DNA of 64,000 bases, taken from the NCBI GenBank assembly GCA_947454955.1, contig CANGLW010000010.1:20264-84263 (forward strand). Direction: 5' to 3'. The position numbers and the translations under genes are program-made. This document shows, piece after piece, positions 20,467-30,236 of this stretch (positions within the stretch are counted from its first letter, which is position 1; the number at the start of each line of letters is the position of its first letter). The notes beneath the pieces are model-generated. The model worked only from the letters and a program-made list of their open reading frames with translations. It was not told where the DNA came from and did not search any database. This DNA comes from Comamonadaceae bacterium. GTDB lineage: Bacteria > Pseudomonadota > Gammaproteobacteria > Burkholderiales > Burkholderiaceae_C.

Positions 20467-21159
20467 ATGTCTGTGACTGTTTTAACGCCCAGCCTCGATC
20501 ACCTGGTGATCATCGCGCCCGATCTGGCATCTGGCGTGGCCTGGTGCGAAGCCACTTTGGGTGTTACCCCCGGCCCGGGTGGTGAGCATCCATTGATGGG
20601 CACGCACAACCGACTGCTGCGCATCGACAGCGCAGCATTTCCTGGCGCTTATCTGGAAATCATTGCCCTCAACCCGCAAGCCAAACCGCAACGCGTTGAC
20701 CCCTTGCGGCGTTGGTTTGACATGGACGATGCGGCTTTGATGCAAGACATCGCACGTCACGGCCCGCGCTTGTGCCATTGGGTGGCGCGCGTGCCTGAGC
20801 TTGCGAGTCATGTGCAAAGCTGGGCCATGCAGGGGCTGGATGTCGGGCAAGTGCTGCAAGCGCAACGCCCCACACCGCAAGGCTTGCTGCAATGGCAAAT
20901 CAGTGTGCGTGACGATGGTGCGCGGTTGATGGATGGCTGCCTGCCCACCTTGATTCAATGGGGTGAGGTGCATCCGTCATCCAGCATGCCAGACAGTGGC
21001 TTGGCGCTGAGCGGATTCACGCTGCAGCATCCGCAGGCGCCTGCCTTGCGTCAGGCTCTAGAGGGTTTGCAGGGCATCAACGTTCAAGCCGGCCCGGTGC
21101 GCATGCAAGCCCTGTTGCAAACGCCGCGCGGGCCCGTGCTGTTGAGCTCAGAGGCTTGA
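20467..21159 (+). CDS. VOC-superfamily glyoxalase-like protein
   Basis: A 230-residue protein with the vicinal-oxygen-chelate pattern: LDHLVIIAPDLASGVAWCEATLG (beta-alpha-beta with a metal His near residue 11) and GAYLEIIALNP with a candidate Glu near 62, then a second, less conserved half. It resembles the glyoxalase-like domain family of ~230-residue proteins with no firm substrate. It follows the LysR gene by 21 bases and may be co-transcribed with it; it converges on bchH, 10 bases away. Confidence 0.75.
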   Translation: MSVTVLTPSLDHLVIIAPDLASGVAWCEATLGVTPGPGGEHPLMGTHNRLLRIDSAAFPGAYLEIIALNPQAKPQRVDPLRRWFDMDDAALMQDIARHGPRLCHWVARVPELASHVQSWAMQGLDVGQVLQAQRPTPQGLLQWQISVRDDGARLMDGCLPTLIQWGEVHPSSSMPDSGLALSGFTLQHPQAPALRQALEGLQGINVQAGPVRMQALLQTPRGPVLLSSEA

Positions 21160-21169
21160 TGCCTCAAGC

Positions 21170-24100
21170 TCAAGCCATCCGGCCTTCCACCACGCCTTCA
21201 AGGCGGTCTTCCAACTCTTCACTGGCCATCTTCATGCGCTCAAGCATTTGCGCATCAGGTGTCCAGTAAGAGCGCTTGGAGGCTTCCATCAAACGGTTGG
21301 CCAAACGGGCTGAGGCAGTGGGGTTGAGCTTGGCCAAGCGGTCACGCATCTCGGGGTCAAGCATGAACTTTTCGGTCAGCTGCTTGTAGACCCAGGGTTG
21401 CACTTGGCCGGTGGTGGCCGACCACCCCATGGTGTTGGTGATGTGCACCTCAATTTGGCGCACGCCCTCATAGCCGTGTTCCAGCAAACCTTCGTACCAC
21501 TTGGGGTTGAGCATGCGGGTGCGGGTTTCCAAAGACACCTGCTCAGACAAACTGCGCACCTGGCCATCACCTCGGGTTTGGTCGCCGATGTAGACGGGAA
21601 TTTCTTCGTTGCCACCCTTGGCTTGTTTGACCGCGCGGGTGATGCCGCCCAGGGTGTCAAAGTAGTTGTCCACCGTGGTCACGCCCAGCTCAACCGATTC
21701 GAGGTTCTGGTAAGTCAAGGCCACATCAGCCAAGGCGCTCTTGAGCAAAGCGTTTTGCGCCACCGGTTGACCGCTGATGCCAAAAGCAAATCCTTTGCGC
21801 GAGGTGTAGGTGTTGGCCAGCTCGTCCTCATCGCTCCACAAACCGTTCTCCACCAGGTTGTTCACATTGGAGCCGTAGGCGCCGTCGGCGTTGCCAAAGA
21901 CTCGCAGCGACGCGGTGGCCATGTCGCAGCCATGTTCTTTTTGGTAAGCCAAGGCGTGTTTACGGATGTAGTTGTCATCAGTCGGCTCATCAGCCATCGC
22001 AGCCATGTAGGCAGCCTCAGCCAGCATCTTGATTTGCAAGGGCATCAAATCGCGGAAGATGCCCGAGAGGGTCACCACCACATCGATGCGCGGACGGCCC
22101 AGTAACTCCAGCGGCATGAGCTGTGCGCCCACCAGGCGGCCGTAACTGTCGAAGCGTGGCTGCGCGCCCATCAGTCGCAAGGCTTGTCCGATCTGGCTGC
22201 CTTCTGACTTCAGGTTGTCACTGCCCCACAGCACGATGGCCACCGATTCAGGTAAGTCGTGCCCGTCTTGCAAGTAGCGCTTAATGAGTTTGTCGGCTTG
22301 CTGTGCGCCGTCTTGAACGGCGAAGGCGCTGGGGATCTTGAAGGGGTCAAAGCCATGCAAGTTCCGGCCTGTGGGCAGGATGTCGGCGTTGCGCAGAATA
22401 TCGCCACCGGGTGCTGGCAAGATGTAGCGGCCATCAAGGGCTGCCATCAGGCCTTCAATCTCGCTGTTCAAACGCATCAAGCGGATGCTCAGTGAGAGCT
22501 TGTCGAGCAGAGCCAACATTTCGGCGGTGTCAGCCAGGCCAGATGCTGCCAGCACCTGTTTGGCGGATGCCCCATCCACCAGCAGCTCCATGGCTTCACG
22601 CTGGGGGATGATGTTGGACTCGGCCAGTGCCATGGCCAGGGCCATGTCCACCAAGGACTCACGTGACAAGGGTCGTCCCACCACATGCAAGCCATGCGGA
22701 ATCAGGGTGTATTCCATCTCCAAAATTTGCGCTGAAAGCTTGCTGATGCAATGGGCAGCGTCCAATTCAGGCGATGAGCCCTGGGTCAAACACCATGCGG
22801 GTTCGGCCTGCGCCAAGTCCACCAGCGCGGCTTGCGCTTGAATCAGCGGCACCATGCGCTCGCGCTCAGCCTTTTCGTCGCGGCCCAAACCTTGGAAGCG
22901 GCTGATCGACGTCTTGAGTTCGACCAAGCCGCTGTAAAGCCCCGCGTTTTCAATGGTGGGGGTGAGGTAGCTGATGAGCGTGGCACCCGAGCGGCGTTTG
23001 GCAATCGCGCCCTCGGAAGGGTTGTTGGCCGCGTACAAATAAAAGTTAGGCAGGTCAGAAATCAAGCGGTCAGGCCAGCAACTGCCCGACAAACCCGCCT
23101 GCTTGCCAGGCATGAATTCCAACGCGCCATGCGTGCCAAAGTGCATGACCGCATGGGCACTGAAGTCTTCACGCAAGTAACGGTAAAAAGCCGAGAAAGC
23201 GTGGGTGGGTGCAAAGCCTTTTTCAAACAAGAGGCGCATGGGGTCGCCCTCGTAACCAAACGAGGGTTGCACGGTCACCAGCACATTGCCAAACTGATGG
23301 CCCAGCACAAAGATGGACGAGCCATTGCTGAGTTGTTTGCCCGGTGCTGGTCCCCACTGCGCTTCGATTTCTGTGAGCCAGCGTTCACGCTTGACATGGT
23401 CTTGTGCGCTGATGAGGGTGTGCACATTGGCATCGGCGCCGTATTGCTTGGCGTTGCCATGCAAGATGGCTTCTTGCAGTTCTTGCACCGAGCCCGGCAT
23501 GTCTACCTGGTAGCCGCCTTCCTTCATGGTGTGCATGAGGTTGTAGAGCGACTCAAACACACCCAGGAATGCAGCGGTGCCGGTGTTGCCTGCATTGGGC
23601 GGGAAGTTGAACAGCACCATGGCCACTTTGCGCTTGGCGCGCTCGGAGCGGCGCAGGTCCACCAGCTTGCCCACGCGCATGGCCAGCATGGCGGTGCGCT
23701 CGGTGCAGGTGAACATGTCTTCGGTTTTGTGTTCCTTGGTGAAGGTGCAGCGTTGTTGGCAACCGGTGCAGGTCACACCTTCAGGGCCCGGACGGCCTGC
23801 ATACACCATGGGCACCACCGAACCATCAAGCTCAGGGATGGCCACCATGATGGTGGATTCCACTGGCATGAGGCCGCGGTCAGAGCCACCCCATTGGTCC
23901 AGCGTTTGAAATTCCACCGGGTGTGCTGCGATGTAGGGCACGTCGAGCTTGGCCAGAATTTCCTCGGCCGCGCGCGCGTCGTTGTAGGCCGGGCCACCCA
24001 CCAGCGAGAACCCGGTGAGCGAGACCACCGCATCCACTGTGCACTGGCCGTCTTTCATGAAAAAAGCCTCGATGGCCGGACGTGAGTCCAAGCCTGAGGC

Positions 24101-24955
24101 AAAAGCGGGCACCACATGCAAGCCCTGGACTTCGAGGGCGGCAATCACCGCGTCGTAGTGCAAGGCATTGCTGGCAATCAGGTAAGAGCGCAGCATGAGC
24201 AAGCCCACACGGCCGCGTGCTTTGTCTTTGGGCACGACGGTGGGCAGGGCGCTGACCTGCTCGGCAAACCGACCCTTGAGGCGCGGGTGGTACACCCCGA
24301 CCTCGGGGTAGTCCATCGGCATTTCAATCTCAACGTGACTCGCCTTGACCTCTGTGCCGATGTAGCGATCGGCCAAGTACATCACCAGGTTGTAGATGTT
24401 CTCTTGCGAGCCGGCCAGCCAGTACTGCATGGTCAAGAAGTAGGCGCGCAAGTCTTGGGCCGTGCCGGGGATGAAGCGCAAAAACTTTGGGATCTGGCGC
24501 AGCAGTTTCATCTGCTTGGCACCTGCACTGATTTTTTTCGTTTCGTCCGATTTAGGCCGCAGTTTTTTGAGCAGCGCCATCGGACCGCTGGCAGGTTTGC
24601 TCATGTCGAGCTTGCCCATGCGGGTGAGCTTGACGATCTCGCTGGCCGACATGATGCACACCAGGGCTTTGCACTGGTCTCGGCGAGCTTTCAAGTCCTC
24701 CAGAATCGGGGTGAAGTGATCCTCGAGGAACAGCATGGTGACAATCACCACCTGGGCTTGGGCGATGTCTTCTTTGCAACGGGCGAGTTTGCGTGCGTCG
24801 GCGGTGTATTCAGAGGCGGAGTGAATGTTGAAAGACAAACCCGGCATGGACCGGGCCAGGGCGTCGCGCGCTTTGGACGCGGCGCTGTTCAGATGGGTGT
24901 CCATCGTCACAATGACAACGCTGCGTCGCGGGTCGTTTCGCTTCTGAGTGCTCAT
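21170..24955 (-). CDS. bchH: Magnesium chelatase subunit H
   Basis: A 1261-residue protein of BchH length and pattern. It binds protoporphyrin IX and, with BchI and BchD, inserts Mg2+ at the start of bacteriochlorophyll synthesis. The N-terminus VVIVTMDTHLNSAA and PGLSFNIHSASEY are BchH-like rather than CobN-like. The shared chelatase core is seen near residues 608-690 (MHFGTHGALEFMPGKQAGLS, NNPSEGAIAKRRSGATLISY) and the C-terminus DTLGGITRAVKQAKG, IGDQTRGDGQVRSLSEQVSL, NTMGWSATTGQVQPWVYKQL. Residues ~393-420 hold four Cys (CTGCQQRC then FTC). No other photosynthesis gene is in the window; neighbours are a VOC protein and the sulfate transporter. PpsR-like sites precede it. It could be the only BchH or a second paralogue. 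Confidence 0.93.
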   Translation of the reverse strand: MSTQKRNDPRRSVVIVTMDTHLNSAASKARDALARSMPGLSFNIHSASEYTADARKLARCKEDIAQAQVVIVTMLFLEDHFTPILEDLKARRDQCKALVCIMSASEIVKLTRMGKLDMSKPASGPMALLKKLRPKSDETKKISAGAKQMKLLRQIPKFLRFIPGTAQDLRAYFLTMQYWLAGSQENIYNLVMYLADRYIGTEVKASHVEIEMPMDYPEVGVYHPRLKGRFAEQVSALPTVVPKDKARGRVGLLMLRSYLIASNALHYDAVIAALEVQGLHVVPAFASGLDSRPAIEAFFMKDGQCTVDAVVSLTGFSLVGGPAYNDARAAEEILAKLDVPYIAAHPVEFQTLDQWGGSDRGLMPVESTIMVAIPELDGSVVPMVYAGRPGPEGVTCTGCQQRCTFTKEHKTEDMFTCTERTAMLAMRVGKLVDLRRSERAKRKVAMVLFNFPPNAGNTGTAAFLGVFESLYNLMHTMKEGGYQVDMPGSVQELQEAILHGNAKQYGADANVHTLISAQDHVKRERWLTEIEAQWGPAPGKQLSNGSSIFVLGHQFGNVLVTVQPSFGYEGDPMRLLFEKGFAPTHAFSAFYRYLREDFSAHAVMHFGTHGALEFMPGKQAGLSGSCWPDRLISDLPNFYLYAANNPSEGAIAKRRSGATLISYLTPTIENAGLYSGLVELKTSISRFQGLGRDEKAERERMVPLIQAQAALVDLAQAEPAWCLTQGSSPELDAAHCISKLSAQILEMEYTLIPHGLHVVGRPLSRESLVDMALAMALAESNIIPQREAMELLVDGASAKQVLAASGLADTAEMLALLDKLSLSIRLMRLNSEIEGLMAALDGRYILPAPGGDILRNADILPTGRNLHGFDPFKIPSAFAVQDGAQQADKLIKRYLQDGHDLPESVAIVLWGSDNLKSEGSQIGQALRLMGAQPRFDSYGRLVGAQLMPLELLGRPRIDVVVTLSGIFRDLMPLQIKMLAEAAYMAAMADEPTDDNYIRKHALAYQKEHGCDMATASLRVFGNADGAYGSNVNNLVENGLWSDEDELANTYTSRKGFAFGISGQPVAQNALLKSALADVALTYQNLESVELGVTTVDNYFDTLGGITRAVKQAKGGNEEIPVYIGDQTRGDGQVRSLSEQVSLETRTRMLNPKWYEGLLEHGYEGVRQIEVHITNTMGWSATTGQVQPWVYKQLTEKFMLDPEMRDRLAKLNPTASARLANRLMEASKRSYWTPDAQMLERMKMASEELEDRLEGVVEGRMA

Positions 24956-24994
24956 GATGCTGATCTGCCAATGACAGCAGATCGCCCCTTTTTA

Positions 24995-25012
24995 TGTAAA
25001 TGTAGGTTGACA
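24995..25012 (-). promoter_or_regulatory. PpsR/CrtJ-type site TGT-N12-ACA upstream of bchH
   Basis: On the bchH strand the site reads TGTCAACCTACATTTACA, an exact TGT-N12-ACA palindrome, the consensus of the redox/light-responsive repressor PpsR (CrtJ) that controls bch, crt and puc genes in purple bacteria. It lies 40 bases before the bchH start. Chance occurrence of a bare TGT-N12-ACA is not negligible; the second half-matching site 8 bp away strengthens it. Confidence 0.6.
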
Positions 25013-25020
25013 TTAAATAG

Positions 25021-25038
25021 TGTCTGCACCCAATTACC
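25021..25038 (-). promoter_or_regulatory. Second, imperfect PpsR/CrtJ-type site
   Basis: GGT-N12-ACA on the bchH strand (TGT-N12-ACC on the plus strand), one mismatch from consensus. Exactly 8 bp separate it from the perfect site. In Rhodobacter, CrtJ/PpsR is known to bind tandem palindromes with about this spacing cooperatively. Confidence 0.45.
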
Positions 25039-25106
25039 ATAGGGTAAACCCTCAATCTGCGCCAGATTTGTGCATCAACGACAGATGCAGGGCACCAGAA
25101 ACAACG

Positions 25107-25130
25107 ACAGGCGCCGCAGGCGCCTGTTTT
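25107..25130. terminator. Strong hairpin between cysA and bchH
   Basis: Perfect 9-bp stem ACAGGCGCC / GGCGCCTGT with loop GCA. On the plus strand TTTT follows; on the minus strand, the direction of cysA, only a weak CGTTGTTTC follows. It lies 35-55 bases past the cysA stop and probably ends the cys operon, which implies that bchH has its own promoter. Confidence 0.6.
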
Positions 25131-25161
25131 GTGTGGCAAATACCGGCTTAGCCGGTGAGAC

Positions 25162-26256
25162 TCAGGCCGCTTGAGGCGCGATGAACACGCTGGCTTTTTT
25201 CGGCGTGATCACATAGGTTTGGCCTTCGGTGATGCCTTGGCCATAGAACTGCGCGGCCGACAGGTGTGCTTCGATGATGCCGCCGTTCAAACCGGTTTTG
25301 TCCAGCGGCTCCAATTCCAGGCGTGCAATCGGGCCGACCACGATCGCGCGGGTCAGTTTGGCCACGATGCCGATGTCACCCGCGGTGTAAGGCTTCACAT
25401 CCAGGTCGTGCGGACGCACATAAGCCAAGGCTTTGGCGTTTTGCGCTTGCGCATGCTCAGGCGTGGCCAAGGTCACGCCGTGGTGGTCCTCACCAATTTG
25501 CACCTCGCCTTCATGGGCGCGGCCATGGAACAGGTTCACATCGCCCAAGAAGCCATACACAAAGGGGCTGGCGGGGTGGTCCCACACTTCCTGGGGTGAG
25601 CCCACTTGTTCAATGCGGCCTTGGTTCATCAGCACCACGCGGTCAGACACTTCCAGCGCTTCTTCCTGGTCGTGCGTCACAAAAATGCTGGTGACGTTGA
25701 GTTCTTCATGCAAACGACGCAACCAACGGCGCAGCTCTTTGCGAACCTTCGCATCCAAGGCCCCAAAGGGTTCGTCGAGCAACAAGACCTTGGGCTCCAC
25801 AGCCAAAGCGCGCGCCAGGGCAATGCGTTGACGTTGACCGCCGGACAACTGCGACGGGTAACGGTCAGAGAGCCAATCGAGTTGCACGAGCTTGAGCAAA
25901 TCGTGCACCTTGGTTTGGATTTGAGCTTCGCTGGGTCGCTGGCCACGCGGCTTCATGCGCAGGCCAAAAGCCACGTTTTCAAACACCGTCATGTGGCGAA
26001 ACAGTGCGTAATGCTGGAACACAAAGCCCACTTGGCGTTCACGCACGTGCACATGGGTGGTTTCTTCACCGCTGAAATGGATGCTACCCTGATCAGCGGT
26101 TTCCAGCCCGGCAATGATGCGCAGCAGCGTGGTTTTGCCGCAGCCAGACGGCCCGAGCAAAGCCACCAGCTCACCCGAGTGGATGTCCAGGCTGACGTTG
26201 TCCAGTGCCTTGAAGCTGCCGAAGTTTTTGTGGATGTTGCGGATTTCGATGCTCAT
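25162..26256 (-). CDS. cysA: Sulfate/thiosulfate ABC transporter ATP-binding protein
   Basis: A 364-residue ATPase. Walker [21 protein letters not shown] (~33-52), signature [16 protein letters not shown] (~134), Walker [13 protein letters not shown] and [21 protein letters not shown] H-loop region (seen as [14 protein letters not shown]). The C-terminal TOBE-like domain includes [11 protein letters not shown], characteristic of CysA. It is the last gene of the run sbp-sbp-cysT-cysW-cysA, 4 bases after cysW, and supplies energy for import of sulfate or thiosulfate. Confidence 0.95.
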   Translation of the reverse strand: MSIEIRNIHKNFGSFKALDNVSLDIHSGELVALLGPSGCGKTTLLRIIAGLETADQGSIHFSGEETTHVHVRERQVGFVFQHYALFRHMTVFENVAFGLRMKPRGQRPSEAQIQTKVHDLLKLVQLDWLSDRYPSQLSGGQRQRIALARALAVEPKVLLLDEPFGALDAKVRKELRRWLRRLHEELNVTSIFVTHDQEEALEVSDRVVLMNQGRIEQVGSPQEVWDHPASPFVYGFLGDVNLFHGRAHEGEVQIGEDHHGVTLATPEHAQAQNAKALAYVRPHDLDVKPYTAGDIGIVAKLTRAIVVGPIARLELEPLDKTGLNGGIIEAHLSAAQFYGQGITEGQTYVITPKKASVFIAPQAA

Positions 26257-26260
26257 GGTG

Positions 26261-27163
26261 TCAAACAGCTTGGGTGGCCGTGGCCAGAGGGCGGGGAGGT
26301 TCAGGCGGGAGGTCGGCGGCCATCTTCATCTCGTTCTGGTGACGCCACTCCACCACCGACTTGATGGCCAAGGTCACCAAGGCCAACAAGGCCAGCAAAG
26401 ACGCCACCGCAAAGGCCGCGACCGATTGGTACTCGTTGTAAAGAATCTCGACATGCAAGGGCATGGTGTTGGTTTGTCCGCGGATGTGGCCCGAGACCAC
26501 CGAGACCGCACCAAACTCACCCATGGCACGTGCATTGCACAAAATCACGCCGTAGATCAGCCCCCACTTGATGTTGGGCAGGGTGACATACCAGAAGGTT
26601 TGCCAACCGCTGGCACCCAGCACGGTGGCAGCTTGCTCTTCGTCGGTGCCTTGCGCTTGCATGAGCGGGATGAGTTCACGCGCAATGAAGGGGAAGGTGA
26701 CAAAGACGGTGGCCAGCACAATGCCCGGCACGGCAAAAATGATCTTGATGTCATGCGCTTGCAGCCATGGGCCAAACCAACCTTGGGCACCGAACATCAA
26801 CACATAAATCAAACCCGCCACCACGGGCGACACAGAAAAGGGCAGGTCGATCAAGGTGATGAGCAGCGACTTGCCTTTGAAATCAAACTTGGCGACTGCC
26901 CAAGCCGCAGCCACACCAAACACCAAATTCAGCGGCACCGCAATGGCTGCGGTGATGAGCGTGAGGCGTATGGCCGACCAGGCATCGGGCTCTTTGAGAG
27001 ATTCCAGGTAAGCGTCCAGGCCTTTGCGCAAAGCTTCGGTGAACACGGCCGCCAGGGGCAGCACCAAAAACAAAAACATGAACACCAGGGCTACCGTCAA
27101 CAGGGTGTAACGCACCCATGCAGCTTCGGTGGTGCCGGCGTGGCTTGAACGTGTCGTGCTCAT
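26261..27163 (-). CDS. cysW: Sulfate ABC transporter permease CysW
   Basis: A 300-residue permease with six hydrophobic helices. [20 protein letters not shown], the EAA-type segment [20 protein letters not shown] and [19 protein letters not shown] identify CysW. ATG 27163 overlaps the cysT stop (TGATG); a GTG one codon earlier is also possible. Confidence 0.94.
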   Translation of the reverse strand: MSTTRSSHAGTTEAAWVRYTLLTVALVFMFLFLVLPLAAVFTEALRKGLDAYLESLKEPDAWSAIRLTLITAAIAVPLNLVFGVAAAWAVAKFDFKGKSLLITLIDLPFSVSPVVAGLIYVLMFGAQGWFGPWLQAHDIKIIFAVPGIVLATVFVTFPFIARELIPLMQAQGTDEEQAATVLGASGWQTFWYVTLPNIKWGLIYGVILCNARAMGEFGAVSVVSGHIRGQTNTMPLHVEILYNEYQSVAAFAVASLLALLALVTLAIKSVVEWRHQNEMKMAADLPPEPPRPLATATQAV

Positions 27164-28017
27164 CACAAGCCCCCGGTGCGTTTGCGCTGCCAGGTTTGCA
27201 GCGCGTTGATGATGAGCAGCAACACAAACGAGATGACCAGCATCACCGTGGCCACCGCCGTAGCACCAGCGTAGTCGTATTGCTCTAATTTGCCGATGAT
27301 GATGAGCGGTGTGATTTCAGAGACCATGGGCATGTTGCCCGCGATGAAAATCACCGAACCATATTCACCAATGGCCCGTGCAAAAGCCATGGCAAAGCCT
27401 GTGAGTAAAGCCGGTGCAATCGATGGAAAAATCACTTTGCTGAACGTTTGCCAGCGTGTGGCGCCCAAGCAGGTGGCGGCTTCTTCGAGTTCTTTCTCAG
27501 CGTCTTCCAGCACAGGCTGAACGGTGCGCACCACAAAGGGTAAGCCGATGAAGATCAGCGCAATCACCACACCATTGGGGTTGAAAGCCAGCTGGATGCC
27601 CAGGGGCTCGAGGTATTGCCCCACCCAACCATTGCCTGCCAACAATGCGGTGAGCGAAATACCCGCCACAGCGGTGGGCAAAGCAAAGGGCAGGTCCACC
27701 AAAGCGTCCACCACTTTTTTGCCAAAAAATTCATAGCGCACCAAGACCCACGCCACCAGCAAACCAAACACCACGTTCACCAAGGCTGCGATGAGTGAGG
27801 CACCAAAGGTCAAGCGGTAAGCGGCCATCACCCGAGCGCCAGTGACCGCAGCCCAGAATTGATCCCAACTCAAGGTGAATGTTTTGAGTGCCAGGGCTGA
27901 AAGAGGAATCAGCACAATCAGGCACAGGTAAGTCAGGCTAAAGCCCAGGGTAAGGTTAAAGCCCGGCAAGACCCGCGCGGGTTTGCGCGGGGCGGGGCTC
28001 AAGGCGAAGGCAGTCAT
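27163..28017 (-). CDS. cysT: Sulfate ABC transporter permease CysT (CysU)
   Basis: A 284-residue permease. [20 protein letters not shown] is the first helix; [19 protein letters not shown] and the EAA loop [20 protein letters not shown] follow, with [14 protein letters not shown] and [14 protein letters not shown] typical of CysT. The start is set at ATG 28017; a TTG two codons before is possible. The gene starts 6 bases after the binding-protein stop. Confidence 0.94.
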   Translation of the reverse strand: MTAFALSPAPRKPARVLPGFNLTLGFSLTYLCLIVLIPLSALALKTFTLSWDQFWAAVTGARVMAAYRLTFGASLIAALVNVVFGLLVAWVLVRYEFFGKKVVDALVDLPFALPTAVAGISLTALLAGNGWVGQYLEPLGIQLAFNPNGVVIALIFIGLPFVVRTVQPVLEDAEKELEEAATCLGATRWQTFSKVIFPSIAPALLTGFAMAFARAIGEYGSVIFIAGNMPMVSEITPLIIIGKLEQYDYAGATAVATVMLVISFVLLLIINALQTWQRKRTGGL

Positions 28018-28023
28018 TGCCAA

Positions 28024-29016
28024 TTACTTCAAGGTGTAAATCTTGTCGAACTGCCCACCATCGTTGAAGTGAACTTTCTGTGCCTCTGCGAAGGAACCGA
28101 AGACCTCGTTGACGGTGAACAGTTGAATGGGCTGAAAGGTCTTGCTGTATTTCTTCAGCACAGCAGGGTTGCGTGGGCGCAGGGCATGCTTGGCAGCGAT
28201 CTCTTGCGCCTCATCGGAGTAAAGGTAATCCAGGTAGGCTTTGGCCAAGTCGGCAGTGCCTTTTTTGTTCACGGTGCGTTCCACCACCGCCACCGGGTTT
28301 TCCGACACGATGCTGATAGACGGATGGATCGCATCCACTTTGCCTTCACCAAATTCACGGTCCACCGACACCACCTCGGATTCAAAGGTGATCAGCACGT
28401 CGCCAATGTTGCGCTGAAGAAAAACCGTGGTGGCATCACGTCCACCTTTGGCCAAGATGGGCACGTTTTGGTAGAGCTTGCGCACAAACTCGGCCGCTTC
28501 AGCTTCGGTGCCGCCTTTCTTGCGCACATAGCCCCAAGCGGCCAGGTAAGCCATGCGGCCGTTGCCTCCGGTTTTGGGGTTCACCACAATCACTTTGATG
28601 CCGGGCTTGATCAGGTCGTCCCAGTCTTTGATGTTTTTCGGGTTGCCATTGCGGGTGAGGAACAGCATGGTGGAGGTGGTGGGCGATGCGTTGTTGGGAA
28701 AACGCTTGGCCCAGTCTTTGGCCACCACGCCGGTGCTGGCCAAAAAGTCCACATCGGTGGTGGTGTTCATGGTGACCACATCGGCATCCAGACCATCGTT
28801 GACCGCGCGTGCCTGTTGGCTAGAGCCACCATGGGCCTGGTCAATCTTGACGTCTTTGCCCGTGGTCTTTTTGTAGTTCGCCACAAAGGCGGCGTTGTAG
28901 TCTTTGTAAAACTCGCGCGCCACATCGTAGGACGCGTTGAGCAAAGTGGTCTGGGCTTGCGCCGAACCCAGCAAGGCAAGGCTGGCAAGCAAGGCGGAGA
29001 TGATTTGACGGGTCAT
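28024..29016 (-). CDS. sbp: Periplasmic sulfate-binding protein (first copy)
   Basis: A 330-residue binding protein with signal peptide MTRQIISALLASLALLGSAQA followed by QTTLLNASYDVAREFYKDYN. Family residues for sulfate contact: HGGSSQQARAV, GLDADVVTMNTTTDVDFLA, NPKTGGNGRMAYLAAWGY and GDVLITFESEV. ATG 29016 is chosen because it puts the signal peptide at the N-terminus; an upstream frame to 29094 would add 26 residues before it. It lies between the second binding-protein gene and the permeases. Confidence 0.94.
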   Translation of the reverse strand: MTRQIISALLASLALLGSAQAQTTLLNASYDVAREFYKDYNAAFVANYKKTTGKDVKIDQAHGGSSQQARAVNDGLDADVVTMNTTTDVDFLASTGVVAKDWAKRFPNNASPTTSTMLFLTRNGNPKNIKDWDDLIKPGIKVIVVNPKTGGNGRMAYLAAWGYVRKKGGTEAEAAEFVRKLYQNVPILAKGGRDATTVFLQRNIGDVLITFESEVVSVDREFGEGKVDAIHPSISIVSENPVAVVERTVNKKGTADLAKAYLDYLYSDEAQEIAAKHALRPRNPAVLKKYSKTFQPIQLFTVNEVFGSFAEAQKVHFNDGGQFDKIYTLK

Positions 29017-29132
29017 GATCATGGGCAGGGTGTGAAGGGGTGGAATTTTGAAGGCCAGAGGGGCAAACACCAACGACTTTTTCATTCTTTGCATATAGAC
29101 AAATCATCTAAGCCGTCTGTGCGGCTGTCACT

Positions 29133-30152
29133 TCACTTCTTCAGATAGATCTGATCGAAGGACCCGCCATCAGCGAAATGGTCCTTGTCGGCCTTGGCCC
29201 AGCCACCAAAGGCCTGGTCGATGGTGAAGAGGTTGAGCTTGGGAAACTGCTTGGCGTATTTGACTTGGGCTTTAGGGCTGATGGGTCGGTAGAAGTTCTT
29301 GCCCGCAATGTCTTGGCCTTCATCGCTGTAGAGGTACTCCAGGTAGGCCTGTGCCACAGCGCGCGTGCCTTTGCGGTCCACGTTTTTGTCCACGATCGTC
29401 ACCGGTGGTTCGGCCAGGATGCTGATGGAAGGGTAGACCACATCCACCTTGTTGCCGAATTCTTTCTCCAGCAAATTGGCTTCGTTCTCCCAGGAAATAA
29501 ACACATCGCCCTGGTTGCGCTGTGCAAAGGTGACCGATGAACCACGCGCACCGGTGTCAAGCACAGGCACGTTTTTGTAGAGCTGCGCCACGAATTCTTT
29601 GGCCTTTGTTTCGCTGCCGTATTTGCGTTTGGCAAATTCCCACGCAGCCAAATAATTCCAGCGCGCGCCACCGGATGTTTTGGGGTTGGGGGTGATCACG
29701 CTGATGCCTGGCTTGACCAGGTCGTCCCAGTCTTTGATGCCCTTGGGGTTGCCTTGGCGAACCACCAAGACGATGGTGGAGGTGTAGGGTGACGAGTTGT
29801 GCGGCAGGCGCTTTTGCCAGTCTTCGGGGATGAGCTTGCCCACCTTGTTCAGCGCGTCAATGTCGCCGGCCAGGGCCAGGGTCACCACATCGGCATCGAT
29901 GCCGTCAATCACGGAGCGGGCTTGCTTGCCCGAACCACCGTGCGATTGTTTGATGCTCACGTCTTGCCCGGTTTTGGCTTTCCAGTGTTTGGCAAAGGCA
30001 GCGTTGTAGTCGCTGTAGAGCTCACGCGTCGGGTCGTAAGAGACGTTAAGCAGGGTGGTTTGCGCCCAGCTTGGCGCCAAGCCTATGAAGCAAAGTGCCA
30101 GAAGCGTTAGGCGAAGCCATGAAAACCTTGAAGAACCGAACACGATGAACAT
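29133..30152 (-). CDS. Periplasmic sulfate-binding protein (second copy)
   Basis: A 339-residue paralogue of the adjacent protein, with signal peptide to ~residue 30 ([13 protein letters not shown]) and the same landmarks ([69 protein letters not shown]). The two differ at many positions, including [12 protein letters not shown] versus TMNTTTDVDFLA near the anion pocket, so they may prefer different oxyanions (sulfate, thiosulfate). First gene of the operon; 116 bases to the next start. Confidence 0.93.
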   Translation of the reverse strand: MFIVFGSSRFSWLRLTLLALCFIGLAPSWAQTTLLNVSYDPTRELYSDYNAAFAKHWKAKTGQDVSIKQSHGGSGKQARSVIDGIDADVVTLALAGDIDALNKVGKLIPEDWQKRLPHNSSPYTSTIVLVVRQGNPKGIKDWDDLVKPGISVITPNPKTSGGARWNYLAAWEFAKRKYGSETKAKEFVAQLYKNVPVLDTGARGSSVTFAQRNQGDVFISWENEANLLEKEFGNKVDVVYPSISILAEPPVTIVDKNVDRKGTRAVAQAYLEYLYSDEGQDIAGKNFYRPISPKAQVKYAKQFPKLNLFTIDQAFGGWAKADKDHFADGGSFDQIYLKK

Positions 30153-30236
30153 CCTTGCTGTTGAAGGATGTGGATTGTGAAAGCGTGATTCAGAAAAGGG
30201 AACGAATCATTTCTTGTTTGTTAATGCCACTCAGGT

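Noticed and set aside
22832..24085. 417-codon open frame opposite bchH
   Set aside because: Antisense shadow of bchH; composition is His/Arg-rich and lacks any recognisable motif.
21170..24955. CobN (cobaltochelatase) instead of BchH
   Set aside because: The N-terminal VVIVTMDTHL segment, the length and the C-terminal segments fit BchH, and no cob genes are nearby.
25007..25012. TTGACA on the plus strand before bchH
   Set aside because: No -10 hexamer at 16-18 bases and no plus-strand gene follows; the bases are part of the PpsR-like palindrome.
29017..29094. Longer N-terminus of the first sulfate-binding protein
   Set aside because: It would place 26 residues before a complete signal peptide, and no ribosome site was seen upstream of 29094.
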